DNA of 64,000 bases from positions 67,237,901 to 67,301,900 of the forward strand of contig JAWZYU010000009.1 of assembly GCA_038380435.1 (NCBI GenBank). Direction: 5' to 3'. Shown one piece after another: positions 43,746 through 55,870 of this stretch (position 1 is its first letter; every line of letters begins with the position of its first letter). The DNA is from Ryuthela nishihirai (lineage: Eukaryota; Arthropoda; Arachnida; Araneae; Heptathelidae). The position numbers were made by a program, and so were the translations under genes. The notes below the pieces were generated by a model. It was not told the DNA's origin. It worked only from the letters and a program-made list of their open reading frames with translations, and ran no database searches.

Positions 43746-44970
43746 TAATTTATTTTATAGTTCAATTTCAAAAATACGAAGTACTTTTATGCAACGTATC
43801 CTTAACACGGAAAATCACAATGGACGAGGATCTTTAATCTCTGCATGATTCCATAAATTCTTGTTTCTATGGACCCTCTATGAGGTCTTATTATTTCTGC
43901 GGAACCTATTCCCATCATTACATGATACAATTTAACAAAACTATAAATCTTCTCAGGGAGGACTCCTGAAAAGTTCCAAGAGTGGATTATATGTATCTAT
44001 ATCTGCCGTTCATTTATTGACTATTTTGTAAATTGAATCTAAACGTTTGAGTGGAGAAATACGATGTTCCACAAATTCTTATGTCATCAACAACTAATTT
44101 CATCTAATGTTCAGCATGAGATAGTCAGTGTTGCGATACCGATTGGAAGCAATTACAGCCAAAAGCAAAAAAAAAAAACTTAACTCGGCTATATAATCAC
44201 GGTAAAATTACGATTTCCATTACAGCTTTCTAAAATATTAAAAATAGCTTGCGAACCTCACTTACTACCTTCGCGGGCACATGGGGATAAGGCGACCACA
44301 GATCTAGAGCGTGTTCTTTTTCAAGATAAACACAATTCACAAACAGAAATGAAAAAGGCCGAAAAGTCTAGAGAATTATCTCACCCTCTGGAAATCGTTG
44401 TTGAGATTTTTTTTTTCAGTTGATCGCGTCCTATTCTCACTTATACGAAGCATTAGTCGGTTTGAAAAGCCGTCCTCTGTTGGAACGAAAGTTACATCGT
44501 GTCTCCATGAATATTGAAATCTTCGTGTTTTTCTATCCTGTTCGTCCATTTCCAATGAGACCTACAAGTGATTCATATTCTTGTAATGCTACTTCGAACG
44601 TTTCTTGTTTTTCCGATCCTTCCGCATATGTTTTTGAAAAGTTGCGTATTCATAATTTAGAAACTGCCAAAAACGCGTCAGTGATTTAAAAAATTTGCTT
44701 TTGCTTAAAAAGGAGGTGCGCTTCCATAAAATAGGCAAGGAACGAGATAAAGAAAACAAGAATTCTGCAGCTTTAAATATGTAAAGCACAACATGCAGTA
44801 AGGACTATTTTGCTTCCCGTGAAATATATAAGCTTATGCATATTTAAGCATATTGAAAAAAATCAAAAAAAAACTTCGAAATCTAAAACGCTACTTTATG
44901 CTTTTATTTATTTTGATAGGACAGATAAACCAAGCTACTCTGAACAAAAATGTAGGTTTTCTCACATAGG
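43746..44970. other. No recognised feature
   Basis: AT-rich, with short ORFs lacking motifs and no matches to the repeat families found here. Confidence 0.35.
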
Positions 44971-44971
44971 A

Positions 44972-45335
44972 CGGGACTGCCTCATTCAGAAGCGCGCCAG
45001 GCTCGTAATCTGTAGTTCCCAAGTTCGAGTCCAAACTGTGCCTGCGTTAAGATTTATCTCCGCGAGGACTCGTTCTATCCTCGGTGAGAAAGAGGACACC
45101 AATGGGCTTGTGAAATGCCGTCAGTCAGATATGATGTTTAGCCGTAACCCTTGTGCAAGAGGGCCATACCATTTGCATGTGAAAGAACACGCTGAGTAGC
45201 CATGACGGCAGACTACCATCTGTTTCTTAACATCTGTCCAGTTGGTCCTCTTCCCCTAACTAACTCTGAGTCCTTGGGGTTCTTGTGACCATCATTGTGT
45301 CTACAAAAGTGCTTCGCAGAGGTAAACCATCTCCT
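44972..45335 (+). repeat. SINE-A copy, full
   Basis: Head CAGAAGCGCGCCAGGCTCGT with AATCTGTAGTTCCC, B box AAGTTCGAGTCC, body CACCAATGGGCTTGTGAAAT and tail CTTCGCAGAGGTAAACC. Confidence 0.85.
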
Positions 45336-45629
45336 ACGGGGACATGATCACAAACAGTCAGACTCTTCGGATTAGACAGATATAATACCAAACACACAAG
45401 TAATAACTGCTGAAATAGCATCCAAGTTAACTAATCCCCAGTATTGCTACTATTGCTACTACATGACTACTACTGCTAATTGCTCGGAGGATTTTTTTCG
45501 ATAATAATTTATCCAAATCCTAAAAAAGCCATATTTTATTTCTTTCCTTATATAAATGCTAAAACATATTTTTGCTAGTTGAGTTTATTGAATCTACATG
45601 CACACACATATAAATAATTCTCATTTATC

Positions 45630-45880
45630 CTCCAGTTGGACTTCAGCATCCTTAGTCTACAGAGGACCAACCAGAAACAATTTAGTTTACCAAACTCATC
45701 TGTTCTGAGCAACAGTTACTGCATTTGAACACTTTGGCCCTTTTGGACCAATTCTAAAAAAGCCCTGTTTTTCTTTACCCACCCACTTTATTTCGGCCTG
45801 TCCCTTCTTCTCAAACCTTTAAAAAAATTGTTCATACCTTTTATGTGTCCTTTTGTTTCTCCGTATGCATATGTGGAAAA
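45630..45880 (-). mobile_element. RTE-like LINE 3' remnant, old
   Basis: AGAGGACCAACCAGAAACAA through CAATTCTAAAAAAGCCCTG and CTTCTCAAACCTTT aligns with 1021-1240 of the better copy. It is heavily mutated with no open frame. Confidence 0.65.
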
Positions 45881-46810
45881 AACAAATCATTTTCTACCTA
45901 TTAGACAGGATGAAGTGAAATAACAAACCAGTTATACCAGATCACAATGAAAAACTCCAGAAATCGACGTGTTCTGGCATTTAAAAATCTGATGACTAGA
46001 GGATTAACTGTTATTCATCAGGAAAATTACGAATAGTTTGTCCAATTGCCTTTATTTGAAGAAAAAAGCAAGTTTTTTTTAAAATATACTTCATGAAGAT
46101 TTTAATTTTTTTACATTTCTTAATTTCTCTCTTGTTGCTTTGCGCAGTTTATTACAATGATATTGTTTCTGCGAATTTCATCTTTACCGCGGGAATATCA
46201 TCTCTAGTACCGCATGTCACGTTTCTTCACTGAATAAATCACGCGGTCTGATTTTGAAGTAATACACGGAGAAGTAAAGTGATAGGAGACCAAAAGAATG
46301 CAAGATGACAAGGGTATTTTAATATTAAAAGTTTAGTTTTAAAGAATGTTCAATAAATCAATTTAGATTCTTTCTGTGCGTGATATCTGCATTGTGCGGA
46401 TATTGATCAGAAAAGATAAACCACGGAGTCGATTATGCATGACCACGCTTGCAATCTGAGAAGAGAATGGAGTTGCTTAAGGAAGAGTTTTCTTTTATGG
46501 TGATCATCTCGTAGATCATGGAAACAATATCAAATTTTGCATTTTCTACCAGTTTTAGTTTCAGGTGTTTTCATCTCTTTGCGCTAAAGAGATTTATTCT
46601 CTGTTTTGTTTTCCTAGTTACCCCACAGATTTGAGAGATTGTTTAATGTTCGTACTTGGTTTATGGATTTGAGAACGAAAATGAAGTGCAGTTACTTAAA
46701 GTTAGTTTATAGTCCGTGCGTGATGTAATGATTCAAGAAAAGAAATTGACTGCAGTTAATCATTTCCAGTTATGCTACAGTTCGTAAGTCATATAATGAT
46801 TTAAGAAATA
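45881..46810. other. No recognised feature
   Basis: AT-rich sequence with no credible ORF or repeat match. Confidence 0.35.
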
Positions 46811-46935
46811 ATTCGGTTGGGTTGTTTTACTTTTGAGCGATACTGTTCCGCACACGATGTACTAAAGTGCCAGGTCATAGGAATTTCCAGGATTTAGAAA
46901 AGATAGGGAAAGAGATCCTCTGGACTGGAGGAATT
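46811..46935 (-). repeat. SINE-A fragment (tail)
   Basis: TTCGGTTGGGTTGTTTTACT, GAGCGATACTGTTCCGCACA and CCAGGTCATAGGAATT match the tail region also seen at 14660. Confidence 0.65.
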
Positions 46936-47164
46936 TAAGAAAGGAAATGAAGCAGTTTTTTATTTCAAGTAAGTTTATATTTCGTACATGAAGTAATGAT
47001 AATAAATAAATATAGCTACTTTCAAAAAAATTAAAATTGTAAGCCGGTAATCTGCTTTTTTCCTTTCAGAATTTATATTTTATAAATGATCATGATATTG
47101 ATATATGCACTTATATATTTAAACGTTTTGTTACCTACATAGTTGAGTTGTTTCATCGCTGAAT

Positions 47165-47590
47165 GTGACTCTTTTTGCACACAATGGGCTAAATGGCCAG
47201 ATCACAAAGACCCCGAGGGCTTAGAGAAGGTGGGGAAAGGGGACCCACTGGATGGATAGTTGGCAGATGGTAGCCTCCTATCAAGGTCATTCAGGTTCTT
47301 TAGGTTCTTTAGCTTGCACAGTTCTTAGCTTGCACAGTTTATGGCTTTAGCCATAAACTGTGTTTCTTTAGCTTGTTCTTATGGGGGGTTCTTTAGCTTG
47401 CACAGTTTATGGCTTCCCTAAACAGGGAGCCACGACTTTACATTCCATCCGATGGTTTGCGGCCTTTCCAAGCCCATCAGTGTCCTCTACTGACCGAGGG
47501 CAGGGGTTTTAGGGAGATTAATCTCAACGCTGCCTCAGGTGGGACTCGAACCTGGGAACTGCTCATTACGAGCCACTCTCCACCCCTATC
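47165..47590 (-). repeat. SINE-A copy with an internal expansion
   Basis: Tail CTTTTTGCACACAATGGGCT at left, B-box complement GGGACTCGAACCTGGGAAC at right. The middle is expanded by the rearranged segment 47292-47412. Confidence 0.8.
47292..47412. repeat. Local palindromic rearrangement
   Basis: TTCTTTAGCTTGCACAGTT units repeat four times with partial copies. 47333-47362 is a perfect palindrome with 13-bp arms (CACAGTTTATGGC / GCCATAAACTGTG) around TTTA. Template switching during replication is the simplest explanation. Confidence 0.8.
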
Positions 47591-48421
47591 TGTAAAGCGT
47601 ATATGTATCTTCTTGGAAACTGACGTATTCTTAATCATATTCTCCTCTTTTCGAACATAAACGAAAAAAAAAGTATTATCCGAGCAGAAATTTCTTATTT
47701 AAATTCAATCTGATTACTTTTTTGTCCGTAATTTGCTTCAGAATCTTGACCATTTTTTTGGCCTAACTTGTAAAATGGTATCGTTTTTATTTCTAAAACA
47801 AGAATTGCATTCATTTTCCTATTGATAATGAGGATTAATGAAAATACTCCTGAATTTGAGATATGATCTCTTCAATTCTTAACTGCTCGCTGGAGTAAAG
47901 TTAAATTTTCTTCCTCTGCCTGAAAACTCTTTTCCTTCTTTAACGGCAAAAGTGTAAAATCTCAGTTACGACTCTCTCGATGATCAAAGTGCATAGAAAA
48001 ATCTTCTTTATCTGATCTCGAAATCATAATGCGATCATAGAATAAAGTTATTGAAAATTATGGAAATATTTGATAAATTGTGTAGCAGAGAGTGAAGATT
48101 TTATAAAAAAAAAGCAAAATTTAACTATTGTTGTCTTATTGACGTAATTAACCTTTCACTGTTCGTCGCTTAAGATGCATGATTAACTGAGAAATTCTGG
48201 ATTTTATGCTTTGGAAAGGCTACTAGTTTTACAGAATTTGATGGGAATTCAATGCTTTAACGAGGGACGATGAGGAAATCGAAATATTTTGGAGGGAAAG
48301 AAAAGAAACCGAATTTGTGTCAAGAAAATAAAAATTAATTTGAAAGCATGTATGAGGTTAGGAATCTGTGTTAGGGACACGTATGAATGATCTTGATCAT
48401 GAATAATTGAGTCACTTATTG
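47591..48421. other. No recognised feature
   Basis: AT-rich with short ORFs only. Confidence 0.35.
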
Positions 48422-48639
48422 TACGAGGGAGGTTCAAAAAGTTCTTGACATTAATTTGCAGAACAAAAACCATTACACTTACCTCAAGAAAACTTTTACT
48501 TACTTCAAAGTACCCCCCCTCCGGCATTTATGGAAAGTTGCAGACGTCTACGCCAATTCTGGAACGTTTGGTGATACTTCTCTTGGGGAATATTCCGTAA
48601 CACGTTTTTCATATTCCACACATTTTGCAAGATCTTACA

Positions 48640-49121
48640 AACTTGAAAAAGTCTTCCTAGCAAGTTCTTTTTTAATTTTTTGAAACAACCAAAATCGCAC
48701 GGTGCACGATCTGGTGAATATGCAGGATGGGCTAGCTGTGAGATTTTTTCTTGCTCTAGATAGGCCGTAACTTGTCCGGTTTTGTGAGCACTGGCATGTC
48801 AAGAAGAAGGAGAACACTTGACACGCCTGTTGTTGGACGCTGCTCCTTCATTTCCTTAACCATCTTAGACTAAACAACGGTGGTATAGTATTGGACATTC
48901 ATAGTCCTAATTTCAGCTAAGGTGTCCACGGCTACCACTCCTTTGGAATTGAAAAAAATTGTGAACATCCTCTTCCTTGAGCGGAAGTCTATTTGGAGGA
49001 TTTGGGGACACAGTTCATCTTCTGCAACCCAAATATAGTTTTTGATCTTTCTGGGAGTTGTATAGTAATAAAACCACGTAATCATCTTTCGACAATTTCC
49101 GTTTGGGGACGTTAGGTTCAA
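48640..49121 (-). pseudogene. Mariner transposase catalytic region
   Basis: The frame 49121-48870 contains TWFYYYTTPRKIKNYIWVAE, the block after the first catalytic Asp (the TDDE motif itself is damaged). Downstream frames encode KTGQVTAYLEQEK, then a region matching HPAYSPD with Arg instead of Leu after Asp, and KKLKKNLLGRLF. Multiple frameshifts. Confidence 0.7.
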
Positions 49122-49259
49122 ACATTGCGAGCATCTCCTTGCACGAGTCGACTCTAACCGTTTTGTGCTGTTCTGTCAGTTTGTGTGGTACGCATTTGGC
49201 ACAAATCTTTCGGAACTTTAAATATAGAAGAATAATTGTTTCTGCACTGTCAATCGATA

Positions 49260-49919
49260 TGGTACCGCTAAAGCTCGAAAGCCGTTAAAGTGCACATTAC
49301 CTAGCTAATCTGCAGATTAACTGATTTGCTCCGTTAACGTGCGGAATCAAGAGTTTTCCGCATTTTACCTAGGAAATGTGCACATTAACGGCTTCCGTAT
49401 CGTTAAAGTTCAAAAGTTTATTTCTCTCATAGTGGTGGATCTCTTCAATGTGAATCTTAGTGTCACATGATTCACTCGTCCACATTATAAAAAACGCCCC
49501 GGATGAGCGGAGGCCAAGTGAGAACGAATCGGTAAAGTGATTCATTCTTGATAACGAATCACTAAAATGATTCGTTCTCACTTGGCCTGCTCATTTTGGG
49601 GGCGTTTTCTATAATTCGGACGACTGATTCATGTTGACAGAGGGATGACCCTGGTTTCAACTCTACTCTCGGACACTAGATAAATAACATTATGTTAATT
49701 TAAGCGTACAGAAACGTTCCTGTTGTTCCAGCAAAGATCTTATTTTCACTTTAACGAGTGCCTAGTAGGTAATGTGCAGATTACCCAGGTAATTTGCAGA
49801 TTACCTAGGTAATTTGAGAAATGAAACAATTTTCCGCACGTTAACGGATCACCCTAGTTAATCTGCACAATACCTAGATAATCTGTAGAATAACTGATTT
49901 CTGCACTTTAGCGGTAACA
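49260..49919. mobile_element. Ginger-like non-autonomous DNA transposon
   Basis: It interrupts the mariner, with GATA duplicated at 49256-49259 and 49920-49923. The empty site is visible in the mariner copy near 21840 (ATCGATTGAC context). Ends are TGGTACCGCTAAAG and CTTTAGCGGTAACA. TIRs beginning TGT-N-R with a 4-bp duplication are described for Ginger transposons. The 660-bp interior has no transposase. It has many subterminal copies of ACCTAGRTAATCTGCAGATT-like and CCGTTAACGTGCGGAA-like motifs in both orientations. Confidence 0.6.
49465..49633. repeat. Central palindrome of the Ginger-like element
   Basis: CATGATTCACTCGTCCACAT at left mirrors the complement of GGACGACTGATTCATG at right. 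Inner arms GGCCAAGTGAGAACGAATC are exact. This may be a second MITE nested inside the first. Confidence 0.7.
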
Positions 49920-50095
49920 GATACACTGACATCTAAATTTATTATCTGAGCGGTAATGTGTGGGTTTTCCTTACTGAATTAACGAACAGCAGCGATGATT
50001 CTCTCGTTCACATCTCCTTCCGTCTTCCTGTATGAGGGGTGTCTTCGAAGTTCTGCAGTCCTTCTCCGAATTTGCGCATCCATTCTATAACAGTG

Positions 50096-50260
50096 TTATA
50101 TGAACAGGCATATACTAACCCCATGTACCTGCGATGAATACCCCAAATACTTGCGATAATCGTCCCTAAGCTGAATCCTTGTGAAAATGTAAAATCTTTC
50201 CTCGTCTTTAGTAGGCTCCATAGTAAAAACGTACAGATTTCGCAGAACTTTACCCGCCGC
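50096..50260 (-). pseudogene. Mariner transposase N-terminus
   Basis: In the minus frame MEPTKDEERFYIFTRIQLRD starts near 50222 and continues DYRKYLGYSSQVHG, the beginning of the helix-turn-helix region. The residues before that methionine belong to the 5' UTR of the element. The next segment (WMRKFGEGLQ) lies near 50080 in another frame. Confidence 0.6.
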
Positions 50261-50404
50261 CAGAGAAGAGAGAAATGACGATATAGAGTTTGTTTTCAAC
50301 ACGTAAAAATAGTTTAGACAAGCTTTCAAATAAGTCTTAGCTCGTTAACTTGAGGAGCAAGTGCAAATCTACAGGTGTCAAGTACTTTTCTAACGCCTTC
50401 CGTA

Positions 50405-51273
50405 TTGTGGTGTGGAACAGGAAGTCGCAGGTTTTACGAGAAAAGTTATTATTCAAACACGTCAACACTCTGAAATTGATCTGTGCTAGATAAAATCAAG
50501 TATGTTGAAATAGATTTTATGTACATGAAAACATTCCAGATCACTATGGAATATTAATTAGAAATAAAATTGAATCTTTAAGTGACGGAGAAAAAAATAT
50601 TTAAAATTATCTCTCAATAAACTGGTTTAATATTATATTTTACGAATATAATTCAATTTATTTCATACGATACAAATGCATAGTGAACTTCCTCAAGACT
50701 TACAAATAGATAATTATAAAATTCAAAAATGCAATAATCAGAATGAGTGCACCAACATAGAAATATATAATCTTGTGGTATGTAAAATTACCTGTACTTC
50801 TATTACCATATTCCAATACAACAGAGTTTATTAATGCAGTCAAACATTCATAGGAATCACCACTGAACAAAATTTATTATTTTTTAGTTCTTTAGAGAGT
50901 GGTATTTTATTGTTAACATTTTTTATACTATTTGGTAATGAGTTAAACAGTTTTAAACTACCGTATTCCTAATATTTTTTCGGAAGTTCTTCGATTTTTT
51001 CCGAAATATAGAAATGCTGAGTAACTACGGCTTTGTAAAATATTTGTTAACTATAATATCAGAACATGCAATTTTGCCAAGCCATTTTGAGTATTTGTTT
51101 GAATTTAAGGCTCACGATATCTGGAACTTTGTTCAGGAGACACGTTCTTTTAAATGTCATAATCTTTACAACATATTTAAGGATTTTTTGCAATTGATTT
51201 GGACAACTTGAGGATGCTCCTTTTCAAATTACAATGGCATATTTCATTCTAAAATAGACTAATCCATAATATA
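50405..51273. other. AT-rich, possible LINE remnant
   Basis: Minus-strand frames near 50860-50950 give KLFNSLPNSIKNVNNKI, reminiscent of the C-terminal LPNxIK block of LINE ORF2 proteins, but nothing else supports it. Otherwise featureless. Confidence 0.3.
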
Positions 51274-51864
51274 TAGGGTGTCTCAAAAATATAGGTACAA
51301 ACTTTTAGGGGAGGTAGATAACATCTAAAGGAATGAGAATTGCATAGGAACCCATAACCGGAAACGTCATGGGAAAGTGGTAGCAGAGGTACAAGATCTG
51401 AAAGGATACAAGACAGTGATTAATGGGAAAACATTTATTGGACATAATTATTACAAATGACGTACTAGATAACACATTTCATAATGTTACAGCAGATGCT
51501 CGAAGTTTGACCCATAATCGCACAAATTTTGATGCGCACGCGCAAACAAAAGGTGGCTCGGTACATGTCTGTGTGGGAAGCGTTCTTGATACATCCGTTG
51601 AGCGGCTCATCCGTTGCCCTCAGCTATTCCATACACTAAGTGCATATCTGCCAGCTCCCTGTTCGAATACCTTTGCATGCTCTTCGTCAGCCGACTACCG
51701 CTCGAATGAGGAAATCCAAAATTTCCCCTCTAGCGCACTGATGAACAACGCCGCCTATTGATTTACTGTGACGTTTCCGGTTATGGGTTCCTAAGCAATT
51801 TTCATTCCTTTAGATGTTATCTAACTCCCCTAAAAGTTTGTACCTATATTTTTGAGACACCCTG
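51274..51864 (-). mobile_element. Long-TIR MITE related to 14099-14531
   Basis: TIRs of about 95 bp (AGGGTGTCTCAAAAATATAG and complement) lie in a TATA context. On the minus strand a frame ends in Gly-Ser-Asn-Phe-Glu-His-Leu-Leu-stop, the same transposase terminus type as in the 14.1-kb element. The 112-residue plus ORF inside is probably incidental. Confidence 0.7.
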
Positions 51865-53019
51865 TATATTCCTTAAGATTTTTATGTTCGTCGTATCTCT
51901 TAAAAGATACATATTGGAAATTATTTGTTTGATTTTTAACATAAATCTTTGAACACGATCGTGTCAAGTTAGATAACAGTCGAAATCAATTTCCAAATGT
52001 TTTACTCTTTCATTATTTTTAATCGGAAGGCAAGAATAATTTAGAAACACATTTTTATCTTGTTATACGATAAGCCAAGCCTCCAAGATCTCCGTACATT
52101 CCTCTAATAGTATTGAAATACATATATTTTGTTCCATTTGCATTTTTTTATTTTAATAACTATTTAACAATATTAAATTATTTCAATATTTTCTCGTAGA
52201 TAGATTCTTGAAATAGGTTTAGAATTTAAAAAAACCAGTGTTTACTTGTGTGATGTTGCTTCTTCGTTTGTTTGTCTATTGGGACTACTTAGGAATGTCC
52301 CCTCGGTTCGATCGCAATACGCGACGGGTGAAAGAGTCTTTCGAAACAAAAATCAAAAGATTTTATCACAATTGCAGGGACTCAATACTGAGGCTCCTCC
52401 CCAATAAATTGGTTCAACTTCAGCCTTTACTTTAAAATAGCAAATATTTATTTAACCTTCCAAACATGCTTGATGGACGAGGACATATGCTCAATTACAT
52501 AGATTACAACAACACCAGCTTACTATGCCTGTTCAGCTGTATTTACAGAGCCCAATGCCGCTATTACCAGTCGGCATTTCCCAGCTTTACAATTTCTCGT
52601 CTGCACGCTTTCGAAACTCAACCGGCTCTCCCTTCTCGTTGTTGCCAACCTTTTCTCTTTCTCTCTCTGCCTGACCATCTGGGGCGACCGCGAGCAGTGG
52701 GGTGACCTCCGTCCCCTCTGGGCACTGTTACTTCAATTAACTTTCCAGATGCCGGGACAGAGGGCCTCCCACGTAGCATATGCCTTGTTGGTGAAATCCA
52801 AAATAAATATACAAATCATGAACAAAAAAAAAATATCTAAAAAGACCTCTAGCCTGACAACTAGGTTAGTAAATTTTATAATAGCTTTTGAGTATATTGA
52901 TCGTCATTATCTGTGAATGTTATGATTATGATTACATGATATCGTTATAGACGATGAACACAGAAAGGTGGTAGTTTTGTTCCTGGGTGGTTCTGAATCT
53001 TTTGACTCCTTGTCTATTT
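51865..53019. other. No recognised gene; GC-richer patch 52480-52800
   Basis: The patch contains a 79-residue plus ORF without motifs and a CT-rich run (CTTTCTCTCTCTGCCTG). An LTR or promoter was considered but no terminal pair or TATA-anchored structure was found. Confidence 0.3.
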
Positions 53020-53206
53020 TTTTTAGAATATAATTTTATTCATAAGAGTAAAGAATACAAATACATTTACACTTTGACCCGCAAAGCTAAATAGCTTATC
53101 TGCAGGAAAATGAATAAATTACATTAAACATAGGTCATTCAGCCCCAAAAATGGTGTACATCAAATAAATCCACAAAACACAACACATAAAAATCAGCTA
53201 ACTAGA

Positions 53207-53398
53207 AAATACCATATAATTTTTTTAATTCCATTTTAAGTCTTCTAAAAGAATCTATATTTAGTAATTCTTTTGGAATAGCATTAAATATAAGTGGTAC
53301 TTGATATTCGGAGGTATGTTTCCCGTAATTATTTCGAAAATATGGCAATTTGTAATAACCTTGGTTTTGAAGTCTTGTATTTTTATTATGTTGAATTT
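53207..53398 (-). pseudogene. LINE ORF2 C-terminal end
   Basis: After a frameshift next to the stop at 53399, another frame reads TRLQNQGYYKLPYFRNNYG, then QVPLIFNAIPKELLNIDSF and RRLKMELKKLYGIF-stop. This is the usual LINE C-terminal block (LFN.IP.EL..I.SF). Confidence 0.7.
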
Positions 53399-54118
53399 TT
53401 AGTTTGTAAGTTTCGTCAAAAATTTTTTAATTATTACATTATATTTATATAAATTGCTGTAGGATAAAAGATTTAAAAATTTTAATCTATCGGTAGAAGT
53501 TTTATAAATGTTTTGCAAATGAGACGGAATAATATTTTTAGCTATTATAGACTGCAGTTTTTCTATTTTATTTATGTTAGTTAAGTTAGTTGTTCCATGC
53601 ACAATTATTCCATAATTTAAAATAGATTCGCATATTGCTTTATAAAATAGTACACATGTTTCTATATTTAATACGTATTTCAATTTTTGAATTTTTATCG
53701 CCGATATTCTCAAGCTTTCACATATGTGGGATATAGGGGCATTCCACCTAAAATATTCATCAAAAATGATTCTTAAGTAATTTATTTTATTTACTTGCTC
53801 ATCAAGTGGGCAACTGCACAATGATTCATAATTTGAAGCATCCTTTTTTCTGCAATTTATTTTATGAGTTTTGATAAAGAGGTTTTGATGAATATGAAAT
53901 CCTGGTGAATGAATAATCATCAGTTTTGTTTTTTTCTCATTTAAATAGATTTTATTATGATTTAACCATCTAATAATATTATTGTAATCTGTTTGAACCT
54001 CTGAAATGCTATCATTTAAATATTTCTGACTGTTTATTAAAACAATGTCGTCAGCATATAGATAAATAGCACTATTTAATTTTGTATTGAACAAATCATT
54101 TATGTATACTAGGAACAA
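53399..54118 (-). pseudogene. LINE reverse transcriptase palm/thumb
   Basis: The 239-residue frame starts at FLVYINDLFNTKLNSAIYLY with the YADDIVLINS box (catalytic Asp pair) near residues 22-31. WLNHNKIYLNEKKTKLMII follows, then the thumb (KINYLRIIFDEYFRWNAPIS) and the connection SILNYGIIVHG. The QG motif (CGIPQGSILGPLLF) lies just upstream in the same direction after a one-base shift near 54160. Confidence 0.8.
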
Positions 54119-54162
54119 TAAAGGACCTAAAATTGAGCCTTGGGGAATTCCACATCGTGTAA

Positions 54163-54495
54163 TTACTTTTCTGCTGTAGCAGTTTTTTTTATTTTAGTAA
54201 TTGTGTATCTGTCTGATAAATAATTTCTAAACCAATCCAACAATATACCGCGAATACCGTAATTTTCCAATTTATTTAGTAAAATGCTATGATCTATTGT
54301 ATCGAAGGCTTTCTTTAAATCTAAGAACATAGTTACAATTTTTTCCCTATTATTCAATGATTTATTAATATTTTTTGCAATTTTGGAAATTAGTTGAATT
54401 GTGTTTTTTCCTTTTTGAAAGCCAAACTGATTTTCATTAATTATGTTGTGTTTAAGTAAAAAGTTAAAAACAGTATTATAAATAGATTTTTCCAT
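54163..54495 (-). pseudogene. LINE reverse transcriptase fingers
   Basis: Blocks NENQFGFQKGKNTIQLISKI and VTMFLDLKKAFDTIDHSIL, then GIRGILLDWFRNYLSDRY. The A-rich run after this (about 54180-54190) is where the frame slips. The upstream stop at about 54500 coincides with the truncation point. Confidence 0.8.
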
Positions 54496-54589
54496 ATTGT
54501 TATATCATTGAATAAACTGTAGAATATTAATATTCAATGTAATTAATTTTAAGATATCAAATGTGAAATCTTCAAAAATATTGCTTAAT

Positions 54590-54750
54590 TGTTCTCCATC
54601 AGTTTTATCACAGAAAACAGAGCAGTGTCAGCCGTAAAGAATATAATCTTACCTTTGAGTCTAGTGTATAATGGATCGTTCACATATAGTGAAAACAACT
54701 TAGGTACAAAACCATAATCCTATGGGATACCAAAACGAATTAACGTTTTC
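54590..54750 (-). pseudogene. RT fragment of another LINE
   Basis: One minus frame reads PKLFSLYVNDPLYTRLKGKI then FFTADTALFSV, with one TAG where the Gln of the QG block is expected. The YADD box has become TADT. The sequence differs from both neighbours. Confidence 0.65.
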
Positions 54751-54949
54751 GTTCAAAACTTTATTTAGACCTCTTTTATTATACCCTCAAATACAATAAA
54801 ACCTTCTCGGTTATACCCTCCTTTATATCAATATTCTCCAATTTATTTGATAATATATCAATTTACAAGGAGTGAACAAATTTTAGACCTAGCTGGAAAC
54901 AAAACCACCCCTTTTTATCATTAATTTTTCGCAATCATCTTACTACTAA

Positions 54950-55870
54950 CTACAGATTATGCGATCAACAGAGTCGAAACCTTTTTGAAATTTACAAGCT
55001 AGTAGTTACAGGTTTTTGAAACTCTAAACATTTTTAAATAATCAACCTAAGCAAAAATATTCAATCTATGCATCCCTTACAAACTTCTGAATTCAAACTG
55101 TTTATCTTGAAGTTGTCCATCAACCAAATTCGTAATTCTATCAAGCCCAGTTAAGCAAAGAAACCTACCTGGAACAGAGAGTAAACAATGTCCCTGTAAT
55201 TATTGAGAGTGCAATCACCCTTTTTTGAAAAAAAAAGGAAAGAAAAAAAGGGAAGGATAACAACAGCTCTAATTAGTTCATACGAACAGCACCTTTCTTT
55301 CAACGATATTTAAACTTTCATATGACAGCAGAAACATCCTCAGTTTTAAGAATTTCAGCAGTAATTTCTTCAACCTTTTGGGATATTTGCAGTTGTAATA
55401 TATTTCAAGAGAGTCTAAGTAACTTAGGATTGTAATAAGTCAGAGCAGAATTTCTCTGAAATTTTTGAATCAGCCTACCTTGCCATGACAAAATTCTCAC
55501 CTTCAATAACCTTACCATGTTTACTCCTCAATCCTTTATGCCAGTCTGCATTTACGATCTGGTGAAACTCTCTATTGTTGTTGGCTAATGATTTTTCTGT
55601 TTCGTTAGAAAAACTATCAAGCCAAAGATTCACATCCACCTTCAACTAATCCCTTATACGTTTAATAACTCACTTTACTGCTATCTATTAGAAATAGAAG
55701 GTGATTCTGTTTATCCCTAAAATTCGTTCTTTCATAAATAAGTTCCTATACTTTATCACTCAAATAACTCCTGTGCTCCCTTTTACCCAAAAGAGCACGG
55801 TGGTTTTAGGAACAGTTTGTTTGAAATGGTCCTATTCTTGCTCAACATCAATTGTAAAAAAGCCACGATT
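54950..55870 (-). mobile_element. RTE-like LINE remnant, old
   Basis: AGATTATGCGATCAACAGAG, CTACCTGGAACAGAGAGTAA and ATAACCTTACCATGTTTACT align in order with 2040-2980 of the better copy. All frames are broken. Confidence 0.75.

Larger units (their letters stand above)
48424..50402 (-). mobile_element. Mariner transposon interrupted by a Ginger-like element
   Basis: Ends CGAGGGAGGTTCAAAAAGTT (48424) and AAGTACTTTTCTAACGCCTT-CCG (to 50402) are inverted copies flanked by TA. Removing 49260-49919 and one GATA leaves about 1.32 kb, full mariner length. The transposase on the minus strand is broken. Confidence 0.8.
53020..54500 (-). mobile_element. CR1/Jockey-like LINE, 5'-truncated
   Basis: Minus-oriented copy with RT from the middle fingers to the C-terminus, a 3' UTR with AATAAAATTA and a short A run at about 53018-53025. 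It is better preserved than most LINEs in the window (two long frames, few shifts). Confidence 0.8.

Noticed and set aside
51423..51761. 112-residue ORF as a gene
   Set aside because: It lies wholly inside a long-TIR MITE, and the meaningful transposase remnant is on the opposite strand.
52480..52840. LTR of a retrotransposon
   Set aside because: A GC-richer patch ending TGTTAC with an A run was considered, but no second LTR, primer-binding site or polypurine tract was found.
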